64,000 nucleotides of DNA from Acaudatibacter sp035532115 (GCA_035532115.1 DATKRO010000099.1:18454-82453), one strand, 5' to 3'. Positions 43,624 to 53,137 are shown, counted from the stretch's first letter. Numbers and translations are program-made. The notes: generated by a model not told the origin, from the sequence alone.

Positions 43624-45786
43624 ATGACCCGAATCGCCTCGGTCCTCATTCCCATGCCTCTGCCCGAGGCGTTCGACTACGCCGAGCCGCAGGGGGTGAC
43701 CCTGAGCCTCGGCCAGATCGTCGCCGTGCCCCTGGGGCCGCGGCTGGTGCAGGGCGTGGTGACGGCGCTGCGCGACGCAGCGGGCGGCAATCGCCCGCTG
43801 AAGGCCATCGCCGGGCTGGTCGAGGCGCCGCCCTTGCCGCCGGAGAGCCTCGCCTTCGTCGACTGGTCGGGGCGCTACGCGGCCGATCCGGGCGGAGCGC
43901 CGCTGGCGATCGCGTTGCGCGGCGTGCGCACGCCGAAGCCGAAACCGGAACGCGTGCTCGTGCTGACCGGCAAGGCGCCGTCGCGCCCGACGCCGGCCAG
44001 GGCCAAGGTGATCGCCGCCGCGCGAGGCGCGGAGCTGGCGCCCGCCGCGCTGGCCCGCGCCGCCGGAGTCGGCGCCGGGGTCGTGGCGAGCCTCGTGGCC
44101 GACGGCGTTCTGGCCGAGGAGCTGCGCGAAACCCCGGTGGACTTCGCAGCGCCGGATCTGGCCCGCAGCGGGGCCAGGCTCAATCCGAGCCAGGCCGCGG
44201 CGCTGGCCGAACTGACGGGGCTGGTCCAAGCTGGCGGCTTCTCCGTGGCTCTCCTCGACGGCGTGACGGGCTCGGGCAAGACCGAGGTCTATCTGGAGGC
44301 GATGGCGGCGGCTCTGGGCCGCGACCCGCAGGCCCAGGCCCTGGTGCTCCTGCCCGAGATCGCCCTGACCCAGGCGGCGGTCGCCCGCATCGCCGCGCGC
44401 TTCGGCGCGCCGCCGGCCGAGTGGCACTCGGGGCTGGGGGCGCCGATGCGCCGCCGCGTCTGGGAAGCGGCCGCCACCGGCAAGTGCCGCATCGTGGTGG
44501 GGGCGCGCTCGGCATTGTTCCTGCCGTTTCGCACCCTGCGGCTCATCGTCGTCGACGAGGAGCACGACGGCTCCTACAAGCAGGAGGACGGCTTCATCTA
44601 TCAGGCGCGCGACCTGGCGGTGGCGCGGGGCAAGATCGGCGAGGCTCCGGTGGTGCTGGCCTCGGCGACCCCGTCGCTGGAAACCCTGTGGAACGCCGAG
44701 ACCGGCCGCTATCGCTGGCTGAGGCTGAAGAGCCGCGCCGGCGGCGCCGCCCTGCCGGCCCTGCAACTGGTCGACCTGCGCCTCGAGCCTCCCGAGAACG
44801 GCCGCTGGCTGTCGCCGCCCCTGGTGGCGGCGATGCGCGAGACCTTGAGCCGGGGCGAGCAGGTGCTGCTCTTCCTCAACCGGCGCGGCTATGCGCCGCT
44901 GGTGCTCTGCCGGGCCTGCGGCGAGCGGCTGCGCGCCCCCGACACCGATTCATGGCTGGTCGAACACCGCTATTCGGGCCGGCTCGTCTGCCACCGGACC
45001 GGGTTTTCCATGAAGAAGCCGGACCACTGCCCCGCCTGCGCCGCCGAGGCGAGCCTGGTCTCGGTCGGTCCGGGCGTGGAGCGGGTCGAGGAGGAGGCCA
45101 AGGCGCGCTTTCCCGCCGCCCGCGTCGCCGTGTTCTCCTCCGACACGGCGCCCAGCGCCGAGGCGGCGCGGGCGCTGATCGGCGCCATGAGCGCCGGGGA
45201 GATCGACATCCTGGTGGCGACGCAAGGCGCCGCCAAGGGGCACGACTTTCCGGGCCTGACGCTCGTGGGCGTCGTGGACGCCGATCTCGGCCTGCGCGGC
45301 GGCGACCTGCGCGCGGCCGAGCGCACCTTCCAGCTGATCGAGCAGGTGGCGGGCCGGGCCGGCCGGCGCGCGCGTCCGGGCCGGGCGCTGATCCAGTCGT
45401 GGGCGCCGGAGCATCCGGTGATGCAGGCGCTGGCGGCGCGCGATCGCGACGCCTTCGTCGCCGTCGAGATGGGCGAGCGCGAGGCGGCCGGCCTGCCGCC
45501 GTTCGGCCGGCTGGGCGCGGTGATCGTCTCCGGTCCCGACGCCGCCGCGCTCGACCGCTTCTGCCGCGACTTCGCCGCCGCCGCGCCGAACGCTGCCGGC
45601 GTCGATGTCTTCGGTCCGGCCGACGCGCCGTTCGCCCTGGTGCGCGGGCGCCGCCGCAAGCGCTTTCTCGTCCGCGCCGACCGTGGCGTCGATCTCTCCG
45701 CGTTCCTGGCGGCGTGGCGGGCGAGGCTGAAGCCGCGCGGCGCCCTTCGCGTCACCATCGACGTCGATCCGTACAGCTTCCTCTGA
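43624..45786 (+). CDS. priA: Primosomal protein N' (replication restart helicase)
   Basis: A 720-residue superfamily 2 helicase. It has an N-terminal DNA-binding domain (VLIPMPLPEAFDYAEP), Walker A (GVTGSGKTEVYLEA), DEEH in VVDEEHDGSYKQ, and C-terminal helicase motifs (LVATQGAAKGHDFPGLTLVG, EQVAGRAGRRARPG). Of the usual eight zinc-binding cysteines between the helicase lobes, only about five remain: CRACGERL and CPACA are kept, while APDTDSW and CHRTGF have lost the second and part of the third pair. It restarts stalled forks. Confidence 0.95.
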   Translation: MTRIASVLIPMPLPEAFDYAEPQGVTLSLGQIVAVPLGPRLVQGVVTALRDAAGGNRPLKAIAGLVEAPPLPPESLAFVDWSGRYAADPGGAPLAIALRGVRTPKPKPERVLVLTGKAPSRPTPARAKVIAAARGAELAPAALARAAGVGAGVVASLVADGVLAEELRETPVDFAAPDLARSGARLNPSQAAALAELTGLVQAGGFSVALLDGVTGSGKTEVYLEAMAAALGRDPQAQALVLLPEIALTQAAVARIAARFGAPPAEWHSGLGAPMRRRVWEAAATGKCRIVVGARSALFLPFRTLRLIVVDEEHDGSYKQEDGFIYQARDLAVARGKIGEAPVVLASATPSLETLWNAETGRYRWLRLKSRAGGAALPALQLVDLRLEPPENGRWLSPPLVAAMRETLSRGEQVLLFLNRRGYAPLVLCRACGERLRAPDTDSWLVEHRYSGRLVCHRTGFSMKKPDHCPACAAEASLVSVGPGVERVEEEAKARFPAARVAVFSSDTAPSAEAARALIGAMSAGEIDILVATQGAAKGHDFPGLTLVGVVDADLGLRGGDLRAAERTFQLIEQVAGRAGRRARPGRALIQSWAPEHPVMQALAARDRDAFVAVEMGEREAAGLPPFGRLGAVIVSGPDAAALDRFCRDFAAAAPNAAGVDVFGPADAPFALVRGRRRKRFLVRADRGVDLSAFLAAWRARLKPRGALRVTIDVDPYSFL

Positions 45787-45866
45787 GAGCCGCTGCCAGG
45801 CCCTGGCCCTTCTCTTGCAGCCGCGAGGCCATGGCAGGCGCGTCGGATCGCAGGGGGACGGGGGCA

Positions 45867-46964
45867 GTGTCGGAACAGGCGCATCTGAAGCCGCTCACCT
45901 CGCTTCGCTTCTTCGCCGCCTACTGGGTGGTGTTCTACCACTACTGGCCGGCGCTGCTGGCCGCGTTCACGCCGGGCCTCGTCGCCAAGGGCTACCTCGG
46001 CGTCGAGCTGTTTTTCGTGCTTTCCGGATTCATCCTCTGCCACGTCTATCTCGCCGGTTTCGAAGCCGGGCGGTTCCGCTACGCCGAGTTCATCTGGGCG
46101 CGGCTGGCGCGCATCTACCCGATGCACCTGGCGACCATGGCCGGCATCGCCGTCATGGGGGCGCTGGCGCTGGCCTCCGGCTTGCGCATCGACCCCAACG
46201 TGCTGTCGCTCGCGGCGCTGCCGGCCAATCTGGCCCTGGTCCAGGCCTGGGGTCTTGCCCCGGTCGCGGGATGGAATCACCCGTCGTGGTCGATCTCGGC
46301 CGAATGGCTCGCCTATCTGAGCTTCCCCGCCTTCGCCATCGCTGCGGCAAGGCTCGCCCACCGCCCCTGGCTGGCGGTGGTCGCCGCCGCGATGTTCCTG
46401 GCGGCGCTCTACGCAGTTTTCGATCGGCTGGCGGGCTTTCCGCTGACCCACGCCACCATCGCCTGGGGCGCGCTGCGGATCGTCCCCTGCTTCGGGCTCG
46501 GCTGCGCGCTGCACCTGGCCTGGCGCGCGCATGCGGCCGAGCGCCGCACGGCGCTCGCCGGCGCCCTCGTTTGCGGCCTCGCCGTGATCGCGCTGGCCCA
46601 GATCGGGGCGCCGGACGTGCTCATCGTGGCGGCGTGCGCGGGCCTGATCTTCTGGCTAGCCCAAGTTTCCAGGACCGGCTCGGCCCTCGGGTCGAGTCCA
46701 ATTCTCGTCTATCTCGGCGAGATCAGCTATTCGATCTACATGGTCTGCATTCCCTGGCAGTTGCTGTTCGTGAATCTCGCCGCGAGGGTCCTGCATCTCC
46801 CGAGCAAGGAACTGCCGCTCTATGCCTGGCTCATCTTGCTCGCAGGGCCGATTCCCCTCGCCGCCGCCACCCATCATCTGATCGAGCGGCCAGCCCGCGT
46901 CCGCATGAAACTGTGGCGTTCCTCGCGCCAAGGTCACGAGATTGCGACCGAAACGGCACGGTAA
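45867..46964 (+). CDS. Acyltransferase 3 family membrane protein
   Basis: A 365-residue integral membrane acyltransferase with about ten helices. Family features are LTSLRFFAAYWVVFYHYW with its catalytic-type His, GYLGVELFFVLSGFILCH, RLARIYPMHL and the C-terminal HHLIERPAR. Such proteins O-acylate surface sugars or lipids using cytoplasmic acyl-CoA. GTG 45867 follows AGGGGGA; ATG 45831 is an alternative that adds 12 residues. Confidence 0.85.
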   Translation: MSEQAHLKPLTSLRFFAAYWVVFYHYWPALLAAFTPGLVAKGYLGVELFFVLSGFILCHVYLAGFEAGRFRYAEFIWARLARIYPMHLATMAGIAVMGALALASGLRIDPNVLSLAALPANLALVQAWGLAPVAGWNHPSWSISAEWLAYLSFPAFAIAAARLAHRPWLAVVAAAMFLAALYAVFDRLAGFPLTHATIAWGALRIVPCFGLGCALHLAWRAHAAERRTALAGALVCGLAVIALAQIGAPDVLIVAACAGLIFWLAQVSRTGSALGSSPILVYLGEISYSIYMVCIPWQLLFVNLAARVLHLPSKELPLYAWLILLAGPIPLAAATHHLIERPARVRMKLWRSSRQGHEIATETAR

Positions 46965-47032
46965 AGACTCTTTTCATCCCCGCAGGCCACGCTTATTCGT
47001 TGGAGCAACCGGTGGCGGGAGACACCTCCAGC

Positions 47033-47713
47033 ATGCGTAAGGGGACGAGAGCCGCTCTCGGGTCGCTAGCGATTACGCTCGTAATCGCGTTCTTCCCAGG
47101 CGGCGCGTTCGCCGATGACGGCTGGCAGTGCGTCCCCTTTGCGCGCCTCGTCTCCGGCATTCAGATCTTCGGGGACGCCTGGACCTGGTGGCGACAGGCC
47201 GCCGGCCGCTACCAGACCGGATTCGTGCCCAAGGAAGGCGCGGTCCTCTGCTTCAAGCCCACCGGCCGGATGCGTCTGGGCCACGTGGCGGTGGTCAGCC
47301 AGATCCTCACCGACCGGGTCATCCAGATCACCCATGCCAACTGGTCGCTGATCGACGGCGACCGCGGCCATGTCGAGCGCAACGTCACCGTCGTCGATGT
47401 CTCGCCGGCCGGAAACTGGAGCCAGGTCAAGGTCTGGAACGATCCTTCCGGCAATCTCGGCGCCACCGTCTATCCGACCTATGGCTTCATCTATCAGGAC
47501 GCCATGGCCGCGACCTCGGCCAGGATCACCGCCGCGAGCAACGCCGCCATCGCCATGGCGCAATCGGCCGCGACCCAGGTCGCCGCGGCGGTGCGACCGG
47601 GCTCAGCGCCGATGAACGTCCTCGATCAGGCGGCCCAGTCCACCGACCGCATCGCCGCCCTCATCCAGGCCGCCACCGGCCAGACGTCCACCCAGGCGAA
47701 GGCCGGACGCTGA
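47033..47713 (+). CDS. Secreted CHAP-domain (cysteine amidase/peptidase) protein
   Basis: A 226-residue exported protein. It has a signal peptide (ALGSLAITLVIAFFPGGAFA), then WQCVPFARLVSGI with catalytic Cys33, LGHVAVVSQI with His84 and THANWS with the third residue: the CHAP layout. The C-terminal part is an alanine-rich helix. It probably cuts peptidoglycan peptides in the periplasm. ATG 47033 is used; GTG 47012, with GGAG six bases upstream, is an alternative that adds seven residues. Confidence 0.82.
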   Translation: MRKGTRAALGSLAITLVIAFFPGGAFADDGWQCVPFARLVSGIQIFGDAWTWWRQAAGRYQTGFVPKEGAVLCFKPTGRMRLGHVAVVSQILTDRVIQITHANWSLIDGDRGHVERNVTVVDVSPAGNWSQVKVWNDPSGNLGATVYPTYGFIYQDAMAATSARITAASNAAIAMAQSAATQVAAAVRPGSAPMNVLDQAAQSTDRIAALIQAATGQTSTQAKAGR

Positions 47714-47719
47714 GGCGGC

Positions 47720-48157
47720 TCAGGCCGTCAGATCCTCGATCTCGAACCGGCCGCTCTGCGCCAGGCGCTGGGCGATGATCCGGCGATGGCAGCGCGCCGC
47801 CTCGGCTTCGTAGCAGAGCAGCGCCGCCGCCCGATCGCCCGCCAGGTCGGCCGCCTCCGCCAGCGCCAGCTGCGCCTGCGGCTCGGCCAGGTGAGCCTCG
47901 TAGATCGCCTGCATCTCGCCGGTCCTGCCGGCGCGCGCCGCCTGGCGGCCCGGCTTGGGCGTGCCCAGCTCCCGCAGATGGACATAGGCGATGCCGGCGT
48001 CGGCCAGGCTGGCGGCGAGAATGCGCTTGGAAAACCCGGCGCGACGCGACGACGCGACGGCGCGCACGTCGATGACCAGTTCAACGTCGGCGCGCTGCAG
48101 AGCGCCGATGACGGCGGCTTGCGTGGCCGCCTCGTAACCGATGGTCCGCAGCTTCAT
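47720..48157 (-). CDS. DUF488 family protein
   Basis: A 145-residue protein with the DUF488 pattern: LRTIGYEAATQ, VIDVRAVASSRRAGFSK, YVHLRELGTPKPGRQ and ALLCYEAEAARCHRRII. The conserved Cys-Tyr-Glu and Cys-His suggest a metal or catalytic site. The function is unknown. AAAGGAGG precedes ATG 48157, giving a very strong ribosome site. It is convergent with the CHAP gene, six bases apart. Confidence 0.88.
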   Translation of the reverse strand: MKLRTIGYEAATQAAVIGALQRADVELVIDVRAVASSRRAGFSKRILAASLADAGIAYVHLRELGTPKPGRQAARAGRTGEMQAIYEAHLAEPQAQLALAEAADLAGDRAAALLCYEAEAARCHRRIIAQRLAQSGRFEIEDLTA

Positions 48158-48238
48158 GGACGCGCCTCCTTTCGGGCTGGCGGAGTTCCGTTTAGGCAAT
48201 CGGGCGCGCAACGCCCAGCCCATCGGAGGTCACTGCCC

Positions 48239-49132
48239 TTGAACGCCGCCGCCGAGCCCGCGCCGCGACGCCGGACCCAGTACGTGCAGACGGCGCACGG
48301 GTCGGGCGAGATCGCCTATCTGGACTTCGGACCGGCGGAGCGCGCCGTCGATGTCGTCTTCCTGCACGCCAACGGCTTCAATGCAGGCGCCTACCGAACC
48401 ATCCTGGCGCCTCTGGGCGAGCGCCTGCGGGTCGTGGCGCCCGACCATCGCGGTCACGGCGCCACCACCTTGCCGACCTTGCGCGAGGGCCGCGCCGACT
48501 GGAGCGATGTCGCCGGCGACCTCCTGACGCTGATGCAGGCGCTTCGGATCGAACATGCAGTCCTCGCCGGCCACTCGATGGGCGGCACGGCCGCCCTGCT
48601 CGCCGCGGCCGAGGCGCCGCAGAAGGCGCGCGCCCTCGTGCTCTTCGATCCGGTGATCCGGCCGTTCGCGTCCGAGTCGGGGGCGGGCGGACTGCCGCAG
48701 GATTCGCCCATGGTCCAGGGCGCGCTGCGCCGCCGCCGCCGCTTTCCAAACCGGCAGGCGGTCCTCGACAGCTACAGGAATCGCGGCGCGTTCCGAACCT
48801 GGAGCGCGGCCATGCTGGCGGACTACGTGGCCGCCGGCTTCCGCGATCTGCCCGACGGCTCGGTCGAGCTCGCCTGCACGCCGGAGTGGGAGGTGTCCAA
48901 CTATGTCTCGCAGGGTCACGACTCCTGGGCCGCCTTCGCGGCCAGCCGCTGCCCGATCCGCATCCTCCGCGCCGCCGAGGCCTCGACCGCGATGCTGGAC
49001 GCAGGCGAGAGCGCTCTCGCCCAGGGCGGGCGCATCCGGATCGAGACCGTGCCCGGCACGACGCACTTCCTGCCGATGGAGCGCCCGCAGCTCGTGCGCA
49101 CGGCGATCCTGGCGGCCGTCGCCGGCGATTGA
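48239..49132 (+). CDS. Alpha/beta hydrolase
   Basis: A 297-residue hydrolase. It contains VVFLHANGFNAGAYRTILAP (oxyanion region), VVAPDHRGHG, the nucleophile elbow LAGHSMGGTA and the C-terminal His in VPGTTHFLPME. The start is TTG 48239, with GGAGG nine bases upstream; the longer frame upstream overlaps DUF488 antisense and is unlikely. The substrate is unknown. It stands alone between DUF488 (divergent) and the cytochrome b gene. Confidence 0.85.
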   Translation: MNAAAEPAPRRRTQYVQTAHGSGEIAYLDFGPAERAVDVVFLHANGFNAGAYRTILAPLGERLRVVAPDHRGHGATTLPTLREGRADWSDVAGDLLTLMQALRIEHAVLAGHSMGGTAALLAAAEAPQKARALVLFDPVIRPFASESGAGGLPQDSPMVQGALRRRRRFPNRQAVLDSYRNRGAFRTWSAAMLADYVAAGFRDLPDGSVELACTPEWEVSNYVSQGHDSWAAFAASRCPIRILRAAEASTAMLDAGESALAQGGRIRIETVPGTTHFLPMERPQLVRTAILAAVAGD

Positions 49133-49215
49133 CCGGCCGCCACATTGACCGGCCGCCGCGCTCGCGCCAGGCGCGCGAACGTGCCAATCTCCAATGATCG
49201 GGGAGGTGGAGCAGG

Positions 49216-50055
49216 ATGGCCGTCCAGCCCAGACGAGGGCGCAGGCTGCTGATCGCCCGCCACGGGCTGGCGGTGCGGCTGACCCATTGGATCAATGCGC
49301 TCAGCCTGTTCTTCCTGCTGCTCTCGGGCTTGCAGATCTTCAACGCCCATCCGGCGCTCTACTGGGGCCAGGCGTCGCATTTCGCCCATCCGTGGCTCGC
49401 CCTCGACGCCCGCGAAGCCGGCGGCAGGCTGCACGGCGTGACTAGGCTGGGCGGAGCGCAGTTCGACACCACCGGCGTCCTCGGCGCCTCCAGCGAGGCC
49501 GGCGTCCTGGTGGCGCGCGGGTTCCCCGACTGGCTCACCATTCCGGCCCAGAAATACCTGGCGCTCGGTCGCCGCTGGCATTTCTTCTTTGCCTGGGTGT
49601 TCGCGATCAACGGGGCCGTCTACGTGGCGACGGCGCTCGCGGGCGGCCATCTGCGCCGCGATCTGCTGCCGACGGGCGGCCAGTTGCGGCCGGCGCACGT
49701 GGCGCACGAGATCTGGAGCCACATGCGGCTGCGGTTCCCCAAGGGCGAGGAGGCCAAGCACTACAACGTGCTGCAGAAAGGAGCCTACCTCGCGGTCATG
49801 CTCGGGCTCCTGCCGCTGATGGTGCTGACCGGCATGACCATGTCGCCCAGCCTCGACGCCAGCTTTCCCTGGCTGCTCGACCTCTTCGGCGGACGCCAGT
49901 CGGCGCGCTCGATCCACTTCATCACCGCCAGTCTCATCGTCCTCTTCTTCCTGGTGCATATCGCCATGGTCGTGGCCTCGGGTCTCTGGAACAATCTCAG
50001 GTCCATGCTTACCGGCCGCTACGCCATCGAGATCGCCGACGGAGAGGCGCCATGA
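49216..50055 (+). CDS. Cytochrome b/b6-type membrane subunit
   Basis: A 279-residue cytochrome b561-like protein with four to five transmembrane helices. Histidines for heme are in AVRLTHWINALSLFF, the YLALGRRWHFFFAW segment, and FITASLIVLFFLVHIAM near the C-terminus. It would pass electrons between the quinone pool and the molybdenum protein encoded by the next gene. GGGGAGGTGGAGCAGG precedes ATG 49216. The stop overlaps the next start (ATGA), so the two subunits are coupled. Confidence 0.87.
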   Translation: MAVQPRRGRRLLIARHGLAVRLTHWINALSLFFLLLSGLQIFNAHPALYWGQASHFAHPWLALDAREAGGRLHGVTRLGGAQFDTTGVLGASSEAGVLVARGFPDWLTIPAQKYLALGRRWHFFFAWVFAINGAVYVATALAGGHLRRDLLPTGGQLRPAHVAHEIWSHMRLRFPKGEEAKHYNVLQKGAYLAVMLGLLPLMVLTGMTMSPSLDASFPWLLDLFGGRQSARSIHFITASLIVLFFLVHIAMVVASGLWNNLRSMLTGRYAIEIADGEAP

Positions 50056-50822
50056 CGCCCAGCCGGCGCGGCTGGCTGGCCGGCGCGGCGGCCTCGCTCG
50101 GCGGCCTCGTGCTCGCCGGCTGCAACCGGATCACCGAGCAGCCGGGCGTCGTCGGCGTTCTCTCGAAGGCCGAGTGGCTGAACCGGCGCGTACAGCGGCT
50201 CATCGGCGCCGAGGCCCTGGCGCGCGAATACCCGGCCGCCGACATCAGCCCGTTCTTCAAGCCGAACGGCAGCATCAATCCACAGGATCCGGCCTATCTC
50301 GCGCAGGTCTCCAGCGACTTCGCCGACTGGCGCCTGGTGGTGGACGGCCTGGTGGAGCGTCCGCTGATGCTGTCGCTCGCCCAGCTTCGCGCCCTGCCGG
50401 CGCGAACCCAGATCACCCGCCACGACTGCGTCGAAGGCTGGAGCTGCATCGGCGAATGGACCGGCGCCCGCCTCGGCCCGCTGATGGCGCTGGCGGGGCT
50501 GAAGCCGGCGGCGCGGCATGTGGTGTTCCATTGCGCCGACACCCTGGACGCCTCGGCCCCGCCTGGCCGGCGCAAGTACTACGAGACCCTAGACCTGGTG
50601 GACGTCTTCCACCCCCAGACCATCCTCGCCTACGCCATGAACGGCGCGCCGCTGACCGTGGCCCACGGGGCGCCGCTGCGCCTGCGGGCCGAGCGCCAGC
50701 TCGGCTACAAACAGGCGAAGTACCTGATGCGCCTCGAGGCCGTGGAACGCTTCGACGACATCGCCGGCGGCAAGGGCGGCTTCTGGGAAGACCGGGACTA
50801 CGAGCGCTACGCCGGGATCTGA
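50052..50822 (+). CDS. Molybdopterin-dependent oxidoreductase (sulfite-oxidase family)
   Basis: A 256-residue sulfite oxidase-like protein. The N-terminus PSRRGWLAGAAASLGGLVL-AGC has a twin-arginine signal followed by a lipobox-like LAGC, so it may be a Tat-exported lipoprotein. The molybdenum ligand is C126 in TRHDCVEGWSCIGEW. The substrate may be sulfite, sulfoxide or another oxo-compound. It pairs with the cytochrome b subunit encoded immediately upstream with a four-base overlap. Confidence 0.88.
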   Translation: MTPSRRGWLAGAAASLGGLVLAGCNRITEQPGVVGVLSKAEWLNRRVQRLIGAEALAREYPAADISPFFKPNGSINPQDPAYLAQVSSDFADWRLVVDGLVERPLMLSLAQLRALPARTQITRHDCVEGWSCIGEWTGARLGPLMALAGLKPAARHVVFHCADTLDASAPPGRRKYYETLDLVDVFHPQTILAYAMNGAPLTVAHGAPLRLRAERQLGYKQAKYLMRLEAVERFDDIAGGKGGFWEDRDYERYAGI

Positions 50823-50829
50823 GCGCCGC

Positions 50830-51876
50830 TCAGCTGTACAGGCTCGCCCAGCGGCGCTTGCGGCGCGCCTTCCAGGCGCCGCGGTGATAGGCGTCCGAAG
50901 CGATCAGCGGCACGACGGTGGTGGCCTCGGCGAACACCATCTGCTCGTGGCTCACCTGCACCTTGCCCCAGGAGGCGGCCTCCTTCAGGGTCGAGGACGA
51001 GCAGGCCCCGTCGCGCACGTCGGCGACCGTCACCTGCACGGCGTACTTGTGCATCTCCGCCTCGTGGCCGAGGATCTCGGCGCAGACCACCGTATCCTGG
51101 GCGAAGTTCTTTGGAACCCCGCCGCCCACCATGAAGAGACCGGTGGTCCCGGCCCTGACCTTGATCTCGGTGAGTTCGCGGAAGTCGGCGATCGAGTCGA
51201 GCGTCAGATAGGGACGACCCGCCTTCATCCGCTCCACCTGATGCTTGACGAGACCGAAGCCCGCAGAGGAATCGGTGAACGCCGGACAGAAGACCGGACA
51301 TCCCTCCTCGAACGCCGTCTGGATCAGGCTGCCGGGTTTCTTGGCGTGGCCGGCGGCGAGCCAGCGGCCGATCTCCCAGATCAGCTCGCGGCTGGAGTAG
51401 GGGCGCGGCTCCAGGCCATCGGCAATCTGCCTGATCGCCTCGTCGCAGGCCTGCAACTCCTCCTCGTCGATATAGGTGTCGTAGATGCGGTCTATCAGCA
51501 GCGCGCGCAGCTCGCGGTCGTCGACCGACGCCTCCGCCTGATAGTGGCGAAAGCCGAGCGCTTCGAAGAAGTCCATGTCGATGATCGAGGCGCCGGTCGC
51601 CACCACCACGTCGGCCATGCCGTAGCGCAGCATGTCGCGATAGACGTGGCAGCAGCCGCCGGCGCTGGTCGAGCCGGCCAGCGTCAGCCAGATCGAGCAG
51701 TCCGGATCCTCGATCGCCATGGAAAGAATGTCGGCGGCGCGCGCCGCATCGCGGCTGGTGAAGCTCATCTTGCGCATGGCGTCGATCACCGGCCGCGCGT
51801 CATAGGCCGCGATGTCCACGTGCTCGACGGCGCGGCCAAGCAGCTCGGCCTTGGTGTTGGATGCGGGAACGCTCAT
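50830..51876 (-). CDS. Deoxyhypusine synthase-like aminobutyl (or guanidinobutyl) transferase
   Basis: A 348-residue protein of the deoxyhypusine synthase family: WLTLAGSTSAGGCCHVYRDM, GMADVVVATGASIIDMDFFE (NAD-binding) and EAASWGKVQ, with the catalytic lysine of the SWGK motif. Bacteria lack eIF5A, so this is not hypusine synthesis. Family members make homospermidine or guanidino-polyamine analogues; which applies here is not settled by sequence. It follows the ornithine decarboxylase gene by 16 bases on the same strand, giving a two-step polyamine unit. Confidence 0.85.
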   Translation of the reverse strand: MSVPASNTKAELLGRAVEHVDIAAYDARPVIDAMRKMSFTSRDAARAADILSMAIEDPDCSIWLTLAGSTSAGGCCHVYRDMLRYGMADVVVATGASIIDMDFFEALGFRHYQAEASVDDRELRALLIDRIYDTYIDEEELQACDEAIRQIADGLEPRPYSSRELIWEIGRWLAAGHAKKPGSLIQTAFEEGCPVFCPAFTDSSAGFGLVKHQVERMKAGRPYLTLDSIADFRELTEIKVRAGTTGLFMVGGGVPKNFAQDTVVCAEILGHEAEMHKYAVQVTVADVRDGACSSSTLKEAASWGKVQVSHEQMVFAEATTVVPLIASDAYHRGAWKARRKRRWASLYS

Positions 51877-51892
51877 GGGCTTCGTCGCGGCC

Positions 51893-53137
51893 TTACCGGC
51901 GCCGGCGCTTCCTGCCGCCGCGCGCCCGGGACAGCCTGACCACGTCGGCGCTCTCGGGACGAGGCGTCGCGAGCGTCCTCGGCGCGAGCCCATAGAGCGA
52001 CAGCATCGGCGCGTCGGCGACCTCGCAGGTCTCGGTCTCGCCGAAGCCGTTGAAGCGGCTCGCCATGGCGACGCCATAGGCGCCCAGCATGCCGATCTCC
52101 ACGTGGTCGCCCTCGGCCACGTCGTCGGGCAGCCAGAACGGCCCGGCCATGGCGTCCAGCGTGTCGCAGGTGGGACCGAAGAAGCGGAACGGGCGCAGGG
52201 GCGCCCGCACCTCCCCGTCGGCGCGCCAGAGCTTCACCGGGAACGGCCACTTGGTGTGGGCGGCGTCGAACAGGCTGCCGTAGGCGCCGTCGTTGAGATA
52301 GAGGGCGTCGCCCTTTCTCAGGTCCACCCTCGCCAGCAGCGACGAGCCTTCGGCCACCAGCGCCCGTCCGGGCTCGCACCAGAGTTCGGTGGTCGCCGGC
52401 GCCTTCATCTGCGACAGGCCGCGTTCGATCGCCGCGACGTACTCTTCGAGGTCCGGCGGCGCCATGCCCGGATAGACCGAGGGAAACCCCCCGCCCACGT
52501 CCACGACATCGGCGAAGACCCCGGCGCGCACCAGGGCGCGGGAGACCTGGGCCATGGCGGCGGGAAAGGCGGACGGGCGCATGCACTGGCTGCCGACGTG
52601 GAAGGACACGCCCATCAGCTCGTCGGTGGAGCGGCGCGCCGCCAGCAGCAGTTCCGGCGCCTCGAGGGGACCCGCGCCGAACTTGCCGGCCAGCGAATAG
52701 GCCGCCCCGGCCGTCTCGACGCTCAGCCGCACGATCAGGTTGAGGTCCTTGGCCCGGCCGGTGACCTCGAGGATCTTGTCGAGTTCTTCCAGCGTGTCGA
52801 AGGCGAAGGTCCTGACGCCGAAGTCGCCAAAGGCCTGCGCGATGGCGGACCGGCTCTTCACCGGATGCATGAAGCCGATCTTCGCGCCCGGCGCATGCGC
52901 GGTGACGAGTTCGATCTCGGGAATCGAGGCGACGTCGAAAGCCAGCACGCCGTTCGCCGCCAGGGCGCGAATCACCCAGTCGGAGGGGTTGGCCTTGACG
53001 GCGTAGTAGGTCTCGCCTCTGAAATTGTCCTGGAACCAGCGCGCCGCTAGGGCCACGGCGTCCGGCCGCACCAGGGCGACAGGACGTTCCGGGGACCGCT
53101 CACGGACCAGGTCCAGGGGCGTATGGTAGCTTCCCAC
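51893..53137 (-). CDS. Ornithine/lysine-type PLP decarboxylase (fold type III)
   Basis: A 414-residue alanine-racemase-fold decarboxylase. PLP binds at YYAVKANPS (lysine). HVGSQC, DVGGGFPSVYPG and WCEPGRALVAEG contact the phosphate and carboxylate, and FFGPTCDTLDAM carries the catalytic Cys from the other monomer. It makes putrescine from ornithine (or cadaverine from lysine). The start is GTG 53137, where the family's N-terminus (YHTPLDLVRERSPERPVALV) begins. TTG 53236 would add 33 residues that look unlike the family. Confidence 0.9.
   Translation of the reverse strand: MGSYHTPLDLVRERSPERPVALVRPDAVALAARWFQDNFRGETYYAVKANPSDWVIRALAANGVLAFDVASIPEIELVTAHAPGAKIGFMHPVKSRSAIAQAFGDFGVRTFAFDTLEELDKILEVTGRAKDLNLIVRLSVETAGAAYSLAGKFGAGPLEAPELLLAARRSTDELMGVSFHVGSQCMRPSAFPAAMAQVSRALVRAGVFADVVDVGGGFPSVYPGMAPPDLEEYVAAIERGLSQMKAPATTELWCEPGRALVAEGSSLLARVDLRKGDALYLNDGAYGSLFDAAHTKWPFPVKLWRADGEVRAPLRPFRFFGPTCDTLDAMAGPFWLPDDVAEGDHVEIGMLGAYGVAMASRFNGFGETETCEVADAPMLSLYGLAPRTLATPRPESADVVRLSRARGGRKRRRR

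Noticed and set aside
50830..51876. True deoxyhypusine synthase acting on eIF5A.
   Set aside because: Bacteria lack eIF5A, and the gene is coupled to a polyamine decarboxylase, so a small-molecule amine is the likely acceptor.
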